From Apostichopus japonicus (lineage: Eukaryota; Echinodermata; Holothuroidea; Aspidochirotida; Stichopodidae), in contig NC_092579.1 of assembly GCF_037975245.1 (NCBI RefSeq), positions 9,791,001 to 9,855,000 of the forward strand: a DNA stretch of 64,000 nt, in the 5' to 3' direction. The position numbers and the translations under genes are program-made. Of this stretch, positions 40,867 through 49,773 are shown in pieces. The notes under the pieces were generated by a model. It was not told the origin of the DNA and made no database searches. It saw only the letters and a program-made list of their open reading frames with translations. Numbering within the stretch: position 1 is the stretch's first letter; each line of letters starts with the position of its first letter.

Positions 40867-41616
40867 GTCAACAAGGATCAACGGAGGTAAATGGTCGAGG
40901 CGGGTCAATACCATACTGTGTTTCCAACGATCAAATCAATTTAAATTGATGACGTTCTTAGTATTTGACTTTCTTTTTCTTTTAGTTAATTAACTGGCCT
41001 GAAAACAAAGCAATCTAGAAAAATGGAAGTGTCACGTTTCTCCAATTACAATATTGATTTTAATCAACACTCCAAAGACTGACAAACGTCATACAACTGT
41101 CTAAAAAAGAAACCTGAAGTTTAGCTGGATGATATATAGTATCCGAAATACCATACATATCCTTCGAATTCCACTCATTGGGTTTCAATTACAGCCCATC
41201 GCCTGGTTACGTTTTATCACCAAAATTACTTAACCCTTTCACTCAATTGATGGGGTAATTAAGATGCAATGTTCTGTATGAAAAGTACGAATGCTTTCCC
41301 TTTGGTTATAATAGATGTCATTAATTTAAACATTAACAATTAAAAAATTAACACTACCAGTTTATTACAAAAAGAGCTTTAGCCCTAGCATATGGAACTT
41401 AGACTATATATACTGTTGGCATAGATTTTCCATGAAAGTGTCCAAACACCATGGACTTTAATTTGTACGATGGCCTTCTGATGACATTTGCAAAAAGTCT
41501 GGTGAATCTATTATTTTGAGAAATGTATGTAGCTTCTCTGTTTTAGTTTGCCATCTCTCTGTTTGTTTTTCAGAATTTGACTTCTCTCAATTTTCGGGGA
41601 ATATAGTTTGGAGACC
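40867..41616. other. Intergenic, no gene seen
   Basis: AT-rich sequence without a coding frame of note. The last 100 bp hold TCTGTTT/TTTGTTTTTC motifs that are the inverse of the ACAGACAAACC motifs in the following fold-back region. Confidence 0.6.
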
Positions 41617-41734
41617 CTGATATTTCTCGAAAGAACAAACGATTATATATATCTTCAAGAAAAACAGACAAACCAAACCATATTTCTCCAGAAAAAAAAA
41701 CAGACAAACCAAGATTAAGTTCTCGAAATATCAG
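41617..41734. repeat. Fold-back region with internal direct repeats
   Basis: CTGATATTTCTCGAAAGAAC (41617-41636) is answered by GTTCTCGAAATATCAG (41719-41734), an imperfect inverted pair with a small insertion in the left arm. Between them a GAAAAACAGACAAACCAA phrase occurs twice (41659-41676 and 41691-41712, the second with a longer A run). It may be a decayed fold-back element; no target duplication was found. Confidence 0.55.
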
Positions 41735-43865
41735 CCTGGGAGACGTCAAAATATATAATGTAACTCGAAAAAAGAGACAAGCAAAACGGTTTTCACTCGC
41801 ACTAATTGACCATCCTACTATATCGCTTGTTGTTTTGAAAAGTAAATAAGGGGCAGTCTGATGAGAAATGGGTCAATACAGACCAGTGCAACGGGTAAAT
41901 ATGAGCGCCAGAAAAAGAAATATGGTATCCAGTAAACATATCGTCATGTTCGTATTGTTCCGTTGCGTCTCGAATCTCCAAAAGGAATATAGGGCTATGT
42001 GGAATTCGGGGATGCAGCACGAGGCACACTCAGACAAGAACGAAGCGGGAAATTAGTAGATTTAGGATAGAACCAGGATTTATTCACCTATAGATACAGA
42101 AAGCTTACAACTTCTCTGAATTGTTTTAATTTGAAATCTTATGACCGCCAAAACACTGCCAGAGACCCTCAAAATGTCTTCCTTTAATCAATATTACAAT
42201 ATCAATATAATATGGCCACCTTATATTGGAGAATTGCTTTACGTGCATCAGTCTACAATCGGATTTGGAAGATTTTGTCGGAATTGATTCAACCTTATAC
42301 GCTTTTGTAATAATCACAAAATGGTTGAGATACAAGCAACAACTCGCTACCTTCATAATTTAGTTCTTGGCAGAATAAATGTTCTAAATATCACTTCCTA
42401 GTAGGTCGTATGAAGGAATACATTAGCATACCGGTACCTTGTTACGTAACACGATTTGAAGTATTTGATGTCTGTGTGTTCGCTGTATATATTTTATACT
42501 GGCCGTAGAAAAAGGTTTTCTAGTGAAACGAAAAACAATTTGAAACTAACATTGAAAGAGAAAACAAAATCCACACTGCTAGTTGAAAACCCGATCTCAC
42601 TATCTTGCCCCTAACTCGTGTATGGTTGGTGGGTTGTTACCTATATTAACTGGCTAAACCTTCAACTATAACAGGAAGTTGGACCACAGTAGAGGATATA
42701 TGATGTTATCTTGGCAAATACTTTTCAAAAGTTTATCTATCTATTATAATCTTCTTATTGGTTATCATTGAAACTCATTTTTAATATATACTTAGCTGTC
42801 AAAGTTCTCTGTACTTAGAATTCATAAAAATGTATCTCTTTCTTTCCCCTTTTTTCCCCTTTCGAATCTTTTCGTCTGTGAAAGAAAAATGATTGACAAA
42901 TTATAGAGACAATTTTTAGTTGATTTGCCCTAATGACATCAGCCATTACCTTGTTGCCAGAATCGCAGATGATATATACAAAATATCACAGAATCTGAAA
43001 AATTCATATCGTCGCCCGACTATATATGAGAATGAGGTTTCACCTATAGATTCAGGAAAAAATTGAACAATTCTGCTAAGCAATCAACTTAAGCCACCAG
43101 AAAATCCTTTTCATAAAGTGAGTTTACAGATTGAATTTAATTAGCAACATGTTTGTTTGCTTAAATATTTGATATGGTTTCCAATAAGGATTTTTACAAA
43201 TGTTTGAATTCCAGTTTGCTAAAACATTAGAATGTGAAGTGGGACATGTATTCGTTAACAATATATAGTGCTGACGAAAGTCATTCTGTTACAAGTTAAT
43301 ATTCCAATTTGCGTTTTATATATAGCATTCTCTGTTTGACGTCCTTGAACGGGAAAACCTTTTAAAGTAAAAAACATATATAAGTCAATAAGTTGAGACG
43401 AATACAGTGGTAAGTTGTACAATATTTATAATTTATTTAGTCAAAAGGTGAAATATGTAAATCAACAAAGTCAGACCATTTAGATGTTATTTGATGTAAC
43501 TGCCAACAGACCGCGAACAGCCAATCACCTCTTTATTCATATCATCCAAGTTTTTCATACAAGGCAAATAATTGAGAAACTGAAAACCACATTTAGCTCA
43601 ATTCCAATCTCCAATCATTTCTTCTTACCCTAGCTTCACGGAGATGTTTTATCTCGTCCTATGATACATATATGGTAGATGTTTTTTTTTACATGCTGCT
43701 AGGAATGAAAAAAACAAGATTGTTGGTAATGATAAAAACAGATATTTAGCAATTTCAGTGTCATTCCTATTTCTTCATGACGGACATGAAAAGAAATTAA
43801 CATATTTTTAAAAAGAACGATAATATATTAAGTTTATGATTACTTTTGATCTTCTCCATGTTACA
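41735..43865. other. Intergenic, no convincing gene
   Basis: AT-rich DNA with three overlapping frames of 62-76 codons on both strands between 41802 and 42356. None has a recognisable domain, signal or splice pairing. ACATATATAAG near 43376 looks like a TATA box but has no gene behind it. Confidence 0.55.
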
Positions 43866-43871
43866 TTTAAT
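43866..43871 (-). terminator. Possible poly(A) signal ATTAAA of the GPCR gene
   Basis: TTTAAT on the plus strand reads ATTAAA on the minus strand, about 145 bp past the GPCR stop codon. It is the commonest variant of AATAAA. In DNA this AT-rich such hexamers arise often by chance. Confidence 0.3.
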
Positions 43872-43959
43872 AATTGAAAATAGGACTGCAATATCAATCA
43901 AATAAATCTCAATATATAATGTCAAAATATTGATATGGATTTACCATCTTGCAGTGTGG

Positions 43960-43979
43960 AATAATTATTAATAATTATT
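43960..43979. repeat. 20-bp perfect AT palindrome
   Basis: AATAATTATTAATAATTATT is its own reverse complement. It lies 36 bp past the GPCR stop, in its likely 3' UTR, and would form a hairpin in the RNA. Confidence 0.9.
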
Positions 43980-44015
43980 TTGAGCATCATTTTTCTATAA
44001 TATCGGATAATCACT

Positions 44016-45764
44016 TTACGCTGATGTTGGTCGTCCAGGTACAATTTTGTACTTTGTAAGCCATTTCAATAATCTTGATGGTTTCTTTATTTTTGATATT
44101 TGACAAGAAACCAATAGGTAAAAAACGCTTTGGAACTGAGGATGTGCTAAACCATAAATGATTGGGTTGAAACAGGAACTCGATGCAAGTAATAACGCCG
44201 CATATGGCAGTAACCTCTCTAAGCTTTTCAAACTGACAAAAAAGATGTAAGGTGAAATGCAAGCAAAGAACACACATACGACTATGAAAAGTTTCATAGT
44301 GATATCAATCTCTTTCCTGTTATCGGACGGCCCGTCTTGTGATTTACGAGAACGCCATCGCCAACTGAACTTCCTACTATCCTTTCTGCTTTTACCCTTA
44401 GCCTTTTCACGGTCGTTTCCATTAAAGTAATTAAACTGACTTCCTACTATAATACTACAATGTGGAGCATGACACGTGCTATACGTCACGGATAATCCAT
44501 CATTACAACTACATGAGGGTGGGCAGACATCGTCATGTTCTGTGAAGACGTTATTTATGTACTGATTTGATACATCGTTTTTGGTTCCGTCTGTCGGTTT
44601 CACAAAACAATTGTCCGTCGACTGTTTCGAATGGCTTAAAACTTTAGCTGATAGCAGAGAATCATTAACAATGTCAGGTTGGTGGACGGAATGGATTTCT
44701 TGACTCTCGACGGGTGCAATGGCTGCAAATGAAAGGTCGTTAACGAATCTGTCTCTATTGACTGTTGCATGCATCTTGTCGTTGTCATGCGTTAAGTCAG
44801 CATTCATATGAGATATTGTTTTAAGTTTTCCATTATGTACGCTTTCTCCAGCGTCGGGATCAATTTTAGAGTCTGCATGGTGGTCTGCTTCCGCCATACT
44901 GATAACATACCCATTTTGTCCCTCCTCTCCATTGTCGATTTTCGTTTCCCGAATCGCAGATGTATTGACATCTTCAAAGACCATCGTCTCTTCCAAAGTT
45001 TTCCTCGACACAATGGAACCGCCGCCAGATGATGACGTCAATATTCTTCTCAGTGTGCTGTTGTTGTGCCTTTTAACGAAGAAGAATACCTTCGCGTAAC
45101 AAAATAACACCACGACCACACTGAATAGATTAGTGTAAATCGACCGCACCGAACTCAAAATAACGGAGGACTTGTTTCGAATATCTCTTGAGCAGATGCC
45201 GTACTTTGGATTATAACCCAACGAAGACGATGATGAAAGGGAAACGATCGGATCTATAGAAGAGACTGTCCAGATTAGCAACAGCAATGTGAATATTCTG
45301 CAAGGAGTAAAAAGAACTTGACATGCACGCCGTGGTCGCGTGATCATCATGTAGCGTGTAACTGCAATTAATGCGTGAGAAAATACACTGACAGAGAGGA
45401 ACAAAACTGTCAGGATGCCATTGACGGCGCATACAAGTGGATTAGGATTGACGAGGTCTAACGGCTGGTACAAATCATGGACCATGAATGGCAAAATAAT
45501 ACAGTGCAGTAGATCACCAACCGCGAGATTACAAACAAAGACGTTGGTGACATTCTGCAATTTTAGCGTCAGAGATACGGCAGCTATGACCAAGCTGTTT
45601 CCGATGATACCCGTGATGCATACGATTAGAAGACCTGTTCCGACAAGACGTCTCTGAATGTCGTCATCAAAACGCCATGCTTCGTCGTCACTCGCAGCAT
45701 CGGTGGTCAAATTCGTTATGTTGTCTGTAAGACCAGATGTACTATACTGAGAAGGCGTCAACAT
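44016..45764 (-). CDS. Rhodopsin-like (class A) G protein-coupled receptor, Moody/GPR84-like orphan
   Basis: A 582-residue seven-helix receptor of the plasma membrane; the ligand cannot be told from sequence. I chose the Met at 45764 because a splice acceptor (TTTTCAG, exon from 45775) cuts off the 18 upstream codons of the open frame. The N-terminus has NIT and NLT glycosylation sites. TM1 has GN (55-56), TM2 NLAVGD (79-84), TM3 starts near C112, which likely pairs with C191 in loop 2, W165 is in TM4, and TM7 ends NPIIY (533-537). TM5 (206-230) and TM6 (488-512) flank a very long third cytoplasmic loop of about 255 residues, rich in Ser, Asp and Asn with a basic end. Oddities: the DRY motif is TRY (136-138) and CWxP is CISP (502-505). 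The coding part is one exon. The family call rests on TM1-TM2 and TM7 resemblance and is uncertain at subfamily level. Confidence 0.93.
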   Translation of the reverse strand: MLTPSQYSTSGLTDNITNLTTDAASDDEAWRFDDDIQRRLVGTGLLIVCITGIIGNSLVIAAVSLTLKLQNVTNVFVCNLAVGDLLHCIILPFMVHDLYQPLDLVNPNPLVCAVNGILTVLFLSVSVFSHALIAVTRYMMITRPRRACQVLFTPCRIFTLLLLIWTVSSIDPIVSLSSSSSLGYNPKYGICSRDIRNKSSVILSSVRSIYTNLFSVVVVLFCYAKVFFFVKRHNNSTLRRILTSSSGGGSIVSRKTLEETMVFEDVNTSAIRETKIDNGEEGQNGYVISMAEADHHADSKIDPDAGESVHNGKLKTISHMNADLTHDNDKMHATVNRDRFVNDLSFAAIAPVESQEIHSVHQPDIVNDSLLSAKVLSHSKQSTDNCFVKPTDGTKNDVSNQYINNVFTEHDDVCPPSCSCNDGLSVTYSTCHAPHCSIIVGSQFNYFNGNDREKAKGKSRKDSRKFSWRWRSRKSQDGPSDNRKEIDITMKLFIVVCVFFACISPYIFFVSLKSLERLLPYAALLLASSSCFNPIIYGLAHPQFQSVFYLLVSCQISKIKKPSRLLKWLTKYKIVPGRPTSA

Positions 45765-45775
45765 CGTAAAAGGAT

Positions 45776-45800
45776 CTGAAAACAACAAGAACAAAGAATT
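45776..45800 (-). other. 3' splice site just upstream of the GPCR start codon
   Basis: The minus strand reads TTCTTTGTTCTTGTTGTTTTCAG, a pyrimidine-rich tract ending in CAG, with the exon starting 11 nt before the ATG. It implies an upstream 5' UTR exon whose position I could not find. Confidence 0.75.
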
Positions 45801-45807
45801 ATGAACA

Positions 45808-46098
45808 GTTATAGGCACAGAGTTCTAGGCACAGAGTTCGAGGCACATAGTTCGAGGCACAGAGGTCTAAGCACAGAGGCATAGCACAGATGCATAGCAC
45901 AGAGGTATAGCACAGAGGCATATCACAGAGGCATAGCACAGAGGCATAGCACAGAGGCATAGCACAGATGCATAGCACAGAGGCATAGCACAGAGGTATA
46001 GCACAGAGGCATAGCACAGAGGCATAGCACAGAGGCATAGCACAGAGGCATAGCACAGAGGCATATCACAGAGGCATAACACAGAGGCATAGCAAACA
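45808..46098. repeat. Minisatellite: five 14-bp then seventeen 13-bp units
   Basis: Five 14-bp units (GTTCTAGGCACAGA type, 45808-45877) pass directly into seventeen 13-bp units (GGCATAGCACAGA type, 45878-46098). Because 13 is not a multiple of 3 and the unit lacks stops, the minus strand stays open in all three frames (MPLCYASVLCLCA-like repeats). These frames of 69-90 codons are by-products of the repeat. The array sits in the inferred 5' intron of the GPCR gene, ending 8 bp from the splice tract. Confidence 0.95.
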
Positions 46099-46775
46099 GG
46101 TGGTTCGTTGAACCAGGCCAGCCCAATGTCAATGCGCACCCAGGATTGGCTGCGATATTTTAATCCAAAAGATCACAATTGGCAGATATGTCTTGCATGG
46201 ATAATTGGATGAGTGCCATCATGCCACATATGATTTAGATTGTCGTATTATACTAACAACTGTTTTTTTTTCGAGTAGACAAATGACTGACAGCCCACTG
46301 CCTTTAACATTTATCTATTTATGGTTAGGGGTCTACGAAGTTTAGATGAAGTAACATTTGAGGAGCCCAAGCTCTCACCCTTGAGCAGTGACAGTGTGTG
46401 TATGACTACGCCACTGGTTAGGCGACTTAGTTTATGGGGCAATACAAGGTAAACTGTTTTATCACGGTAGGCGATTAGCGACAACTATTCATTTCGTTTG
46501 ACATGTAATTTCTATCTACACAGTATATATACTCTCGATTACGTAATACAATTGTCGGGCAATCTGTGCACTATCGGAACAATGGAATGTTAGTTAAATT
46601 TAAATTTAAAAGAAATCATACATTTTTAAGAATTGTAACATAACGATACTGATGGAGTTTTTCTAAGCTTAAAGACAACTGTGGATATTAATGATATTAT
46701 GTCAAGAAAACCATTTAGTTGGTAATCATAAAATAAGGCGTAAGCATTGAAAATAATTCGCCAAAGTTGGAAGAC
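46099..46775. other. Intergenic or intronic, no gene seen
   Basis: AT-rich DNA upstream of the minisatellite. It presumably belongs to the GPCR 5' intron or promoter region, but no first exon, TATA box or donor stands out. Confidence 0.5.
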
Positions 46776-46997
46776 TTAGATTATTGCAAACACTCGCGGT
46801 CTACATGAGTTTAAACTTTGGTCTCTCGTTCTGTTAAAGGACTCTATATATGAACTGTGTACACCGTGGTCTGAAGAGGAAAACAAATCCAATAACTTTT
46901 TTTTTTTTTTTTTTTTTTGGCTCTTTGTGTCGTATTTTGCCATTCGCTGGAGATCCAAGTGGGGACATTTGTTTTGATCTCCTACGAATTGCTGAGA
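46776..46997 (-). CDS. Possible terminal exon, unidentified (speculative)
   Basis: An open frame of 73 codons plus stop follows a strong minus-strand splice acceptor (TTTCTTTCGTTTTTGCAG just before 46997). It starts SQQFVGDQNKCPHLDLQ, then runs through an A22 tract (seven Lys codons) and ends at a TAA. The first 30 residues look protein-like; the part after the A tract may be spurious, since the frame depends on the length of a homopolymer. It begins in phase 0, as does the end of the candidate exon at 49111-49242. No domain is recognised, and chance is a real alternative in this AT-rich DNA. Confidence 0.18.
   Translation of the reverse strand, partial: SQQFVGDQNKCPHLDLQRMAKYDTKSQKKKKKKKLLDLFSSSDHGVHSSYIESFNRTRDQSLNSCRPRVFAII
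46897..46918. repeat. T22 homopolymer
   Basis: Twenty-two T residues on the plus strand; the length is prone to sequencing error and slippage. Confidence 0.95.
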
Positions 46998-47417
46998 CTG
47001 CAAAAACGAAAGAAATACTTAGGAAATGGAACGAAATAGAAGCAAATTGACAAATGAATTTACGCATTCTTAAGAAAGGTGAGATTGTAGCTGACGATAT
47101 TTATTTAAAAGCAACCAATTGTTAATCATCATCACTCATCATTTCCGTCTTATACTCAGAAATGTCTGCCGGTAAAGCAAAATTTTCTTTTGGCACTTTT
47201 GTGCATGATATGTTATAAAGAGGATTTATAACATCTTATTTATCTATTTCCGGACCCAAGAAAATGCTCCCTATATCATATATATACTACATGGAGCACG
47301 TTGTTAATTACAAAAGCACACGCGTGATCCTCGTGTATTGACTAGAGCTGTGACCCAGTATATTCAAATCATGTCAATTCAATTTGCGTGTATTTTTCCA
47401 ACTGGAGAGATATTTAC

Positions 47418-47579
47418 ATAACATTTAAGTCACTCAATCGTTCCTGCAGTGCTTTCATGTTGACGACAATGTATGCAAACATTAAACTTATGTAATTGAC
47501 GTTTGATGAGACTTTTATGATGTCTCCTGCCTCTCTTACCAGGTTAAGTGCATTGGATGCAATGTCTTTTGGCAGCGCG
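47418..47579 (-). CDS. Possible internal exon, unidentified (speculative)
   Basis: A 162-nt stretch lies between a minus-strand acceptor (ATAACATATTTCAG before 47579) and a donor (GTAAAT at 47417). It is open over 53 codons with one leading and two trailing bases, so it is a symmetric exon. The peptide runs from [19 protein letters not shown] to [12 protein letters not shown] and looks helical and amphipathic. I do not recognise a family. A second, stronger donor (CTGGTAAGA near 47540) lies inside it and would give a 40-nt exon instead. Its entry phase fits only the alternative reading of the 49.1-kb exon. Confidence 0.22.
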
Positions 47580-47665
47580 CTGAAATATGTTATCATCATC
47601 TAAGTCATGCACAAATAATGTGATGTGGTGACGCACAAAGAATATGTTAATAAACCCAACAGACT

Positions 47666-47830
<165 letters not shown>

Positions 47831-48814
47831 GCGTGTATGTGTGTTTGTATGTGTATATGACTTACAGATTTATGCTACAAAGAGCATGATTCTAGCATAA
47901 TGATGAATTAAACAAAGAATGAATGATTCCGTTTTTATCGTGATATGAGTAAGTAGAGAATATCAATGCCAAGACAATTGTCAATCATGGGGTGTGCCAA
48001 AAATTCTCCCCCACTCATCTTATGACAGAGAATCAATCCAGAAATATTTCCTTCTAAATCTACATCCTTTGGTAGGAAAGAGAGAAGGAGATCGTATAGT
48101 ATAGTCACTCATCTATAGTACATTTTCCAATGCTTCCCCCTTTAAAATATGAATAAGACATAGCGTTGCGTCTGTGACGTTTATGTCATCCAAGAGCGTA
48201 GATGCAGATGAAGAAAGGTTGATATTCATAGATGGAATGAGTTCGGTCAATGCCATCCTAGTACATATATATCTCTCTGTATATTTGATTGGATAAGAAA
48301 GTACAACAAGTCAAAAGTGGATGAGTGATTGGATAAGTTTGTATATAAGCAATTGACAGATATAAGAGTGTGATCTAGCACTGGGATCAGATAATACATA
48401 CAAAGGGGGTCAAGAGCTTACTTGTCCTTTAAGGATAAGTACTTCATCAGTTTTTTTTTTCTCCTTTATCAGTTTCTTGTTTAATTTCTCCCTCATCCCT
48501 ACAGCTGGAACAGGCAAACAATATCCCTACTCAATCTATCCTTAAGAAGAAGCTTCGGACATTAAGCTTAAAGTTTGTCAATTATTAGACAAAGTCGATC
48601 ACTCAAATCCTTCTCAACAGACCAAACATGAGGTGTTGTATCAGAATCGCTCAGTATCACTCTTTTGTAAAAATAATTAATGAAACAAAATGAAGTTATT
48701 TGGGTTTGTTTAGGATGTTAATTTAAAAGATGATTTTCTAAATTCCTAAAATCAGAACTTTGTTGTCTGACGTTCGGAACATGTTGAAATATACAAGCGA
48801 GAAACATTAAGTCT
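47831..48814. other. Intergenic, no gene seen
   Basis: AT-rich, with no reading frame, transposon end or RNA gene recognised. Confidence 0.6.
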
Positions 48815-48984
48815 TTGTCATATGTCTTTTGTCATTTGTCATTTCTTTCGTCATTTTGTCTTTTGCCATTTCTCTTTTGTCTTTTGTCTTTGTCATCTCC
48901 TTTGTCTTTTTGTCTTTTGTCATTTTGTCTTTTGTCATTTTGTCATTTTGTCTTTTGTCATTTTGTCTTTTGTCATTTTTCGTT
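48815..48984. repeat. Degenerate TTTTGTC/TTTGTCA pyrimidine-rich repeat
   Basis: Irregular 7-8-bp units alternating GTCTTTT and GTCATTTT, best preserved at 48905-48975. As with the 13-bp minisatellite, the repeat leaves three overlapping open frames (SFVILSFVILSF-like) on the plus strand that are not genes. Confidence 0.85.
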
Positions 48985-49110
48985 CTCCTATTGCCGACTC
49001 GAATTAAGTGGAATCCTTGTTTGAGCTGGATTATGTAAATGAGATGGATAACACCAGTGATGTGTAGTTTAGATGGATATACAACGAAGACAGCCTTATC
49101 TGAGACTCAC

Positions 49111-49242
49111 TTGTTGCCGACGATCAGCTCCTTCTTGTTTCTTTCCAAAGAATTCAATTTGAACACAAATCGGATTCCAATCAGTTCCTGTACAATACCT
49201 CGAGGCGTATGCTACAGTTTGAGACAGTAGAAAGATCAGAAT
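49111..49242 (-). CDS. Possible exon of a secreted peptide precursor, or of an F5/8C-like domain (speculative)
   Basis: The minus strand carries a strong donor (CAACAA then GTGAGT at 49110). Two possible acceptors lie upstream: TTGTATTGTATAG (exon from 49242) and CTCAAACTGTAG (exon from 49211). From 49242 the exon is exactly 44 codons, phase 0 at both ends. It reads ILIFLLSQTVAYAS, then RYCTGTDWNPICVQIEFFGKK, then QEGADRRQQ. This resembles a signal-peptide core with an AYA-S cleavage site, a two-cysteine peptide (C-x8-C) ending in FFG before KK (an amidation and cleavage signal), then a second dibasic site. The hydrophobic start could instead be the pyrimidine tract of the second acceptor, with WNPICVQIEFFG resembling the last strand of a discoidin domain. 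No Met-bearing first exon was found. Confidence 0.25.
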
Positions 49243-49750
49243 CTATACAATACAATTATATTGCCATATCCGAAATTAAACTTTTCAAAGCGAAATGACG
49301 CATTATTTAATGTAGGGATGTGATTCTTTAGATCTTTCTGTTCACCCACACTATCGAATGTTTTCGAATGTTTATTGGAACCAGTATAAATATCAAAATA
49401 AAATTAAAATTATAAAAAGGAGTACAAAATACATTTAAAATAGAACATATAATTCAAAATATCAAATATTTCTATTAGTTGTTACGAATCATAGACACGA
49501 TTGGAATCTTCGATAATCTCCATGGAAAACAACCAAGTTTAGTTTTATTTTGTTATCATTCATCTCAAAGTTTATCCTTCCCACGAGGTGTGTAATTAAA
49601 TTAAAAATGTCGACCAGCCGTTTTTCTTTAATATCAAATGTAGTTAGTAACACATGTCGGTAAGTACAGATTATGCATCAAAGCATTGTTGACGGTTGAA
49701 GGTTTGGTCAACTTTATGTTAGGTGTGACAAGAACGCTTGATAAGGAGAT

Positions 49751-49773
49751 GGGGGTTGGGGTTGGGATGGGGG
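49751..49773 (+). other. G-quadruplex motif
   Basis: Four G runs (G5, G4, G3, G5) separated by two-base spacers (TT, TT, AT). Short loops predict a stable parallel quadruplex on the plus strand. There is no gene context. Confidence 0.8.

Noticed and set aside
45033-45040. Perfect CRE (TGACGTCA)
   Set aside because: Lies inside the GPCR coding sequence (Asp-Val codons) and is most likely chance.
44011-45657. Other frames of 69-88 codons overlapping the GPCR
   Set aside because: Shadow frames of the real receptor coding sequence.
45765-45818. 18-residue N-terminal extension of the GPCR (MPITVHNSLF...)
   Set aside because: It is the translation of the intron's pyrimidine tract across a clear splice acceptor.
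45799-46139. Three overlapping Cys/Leu-rich frames (69-90 codons)
   Set aside because: By-product of a 13-bp stop-free minisatellite that is open in all three frames.
48815-49038. Three overlapping Ser/Phe/Leu-rich frames
   Set aside because: Translation of the TTTTGTC-type repeat.
49607-49659. Plus-strand first exon starting MSTSRFSL with a GTAAGT donor
   Set aside because: The start and donor are neat, but the only nearby acceptor (49990) gives an immediate stop in that phase, and no family is recognised.
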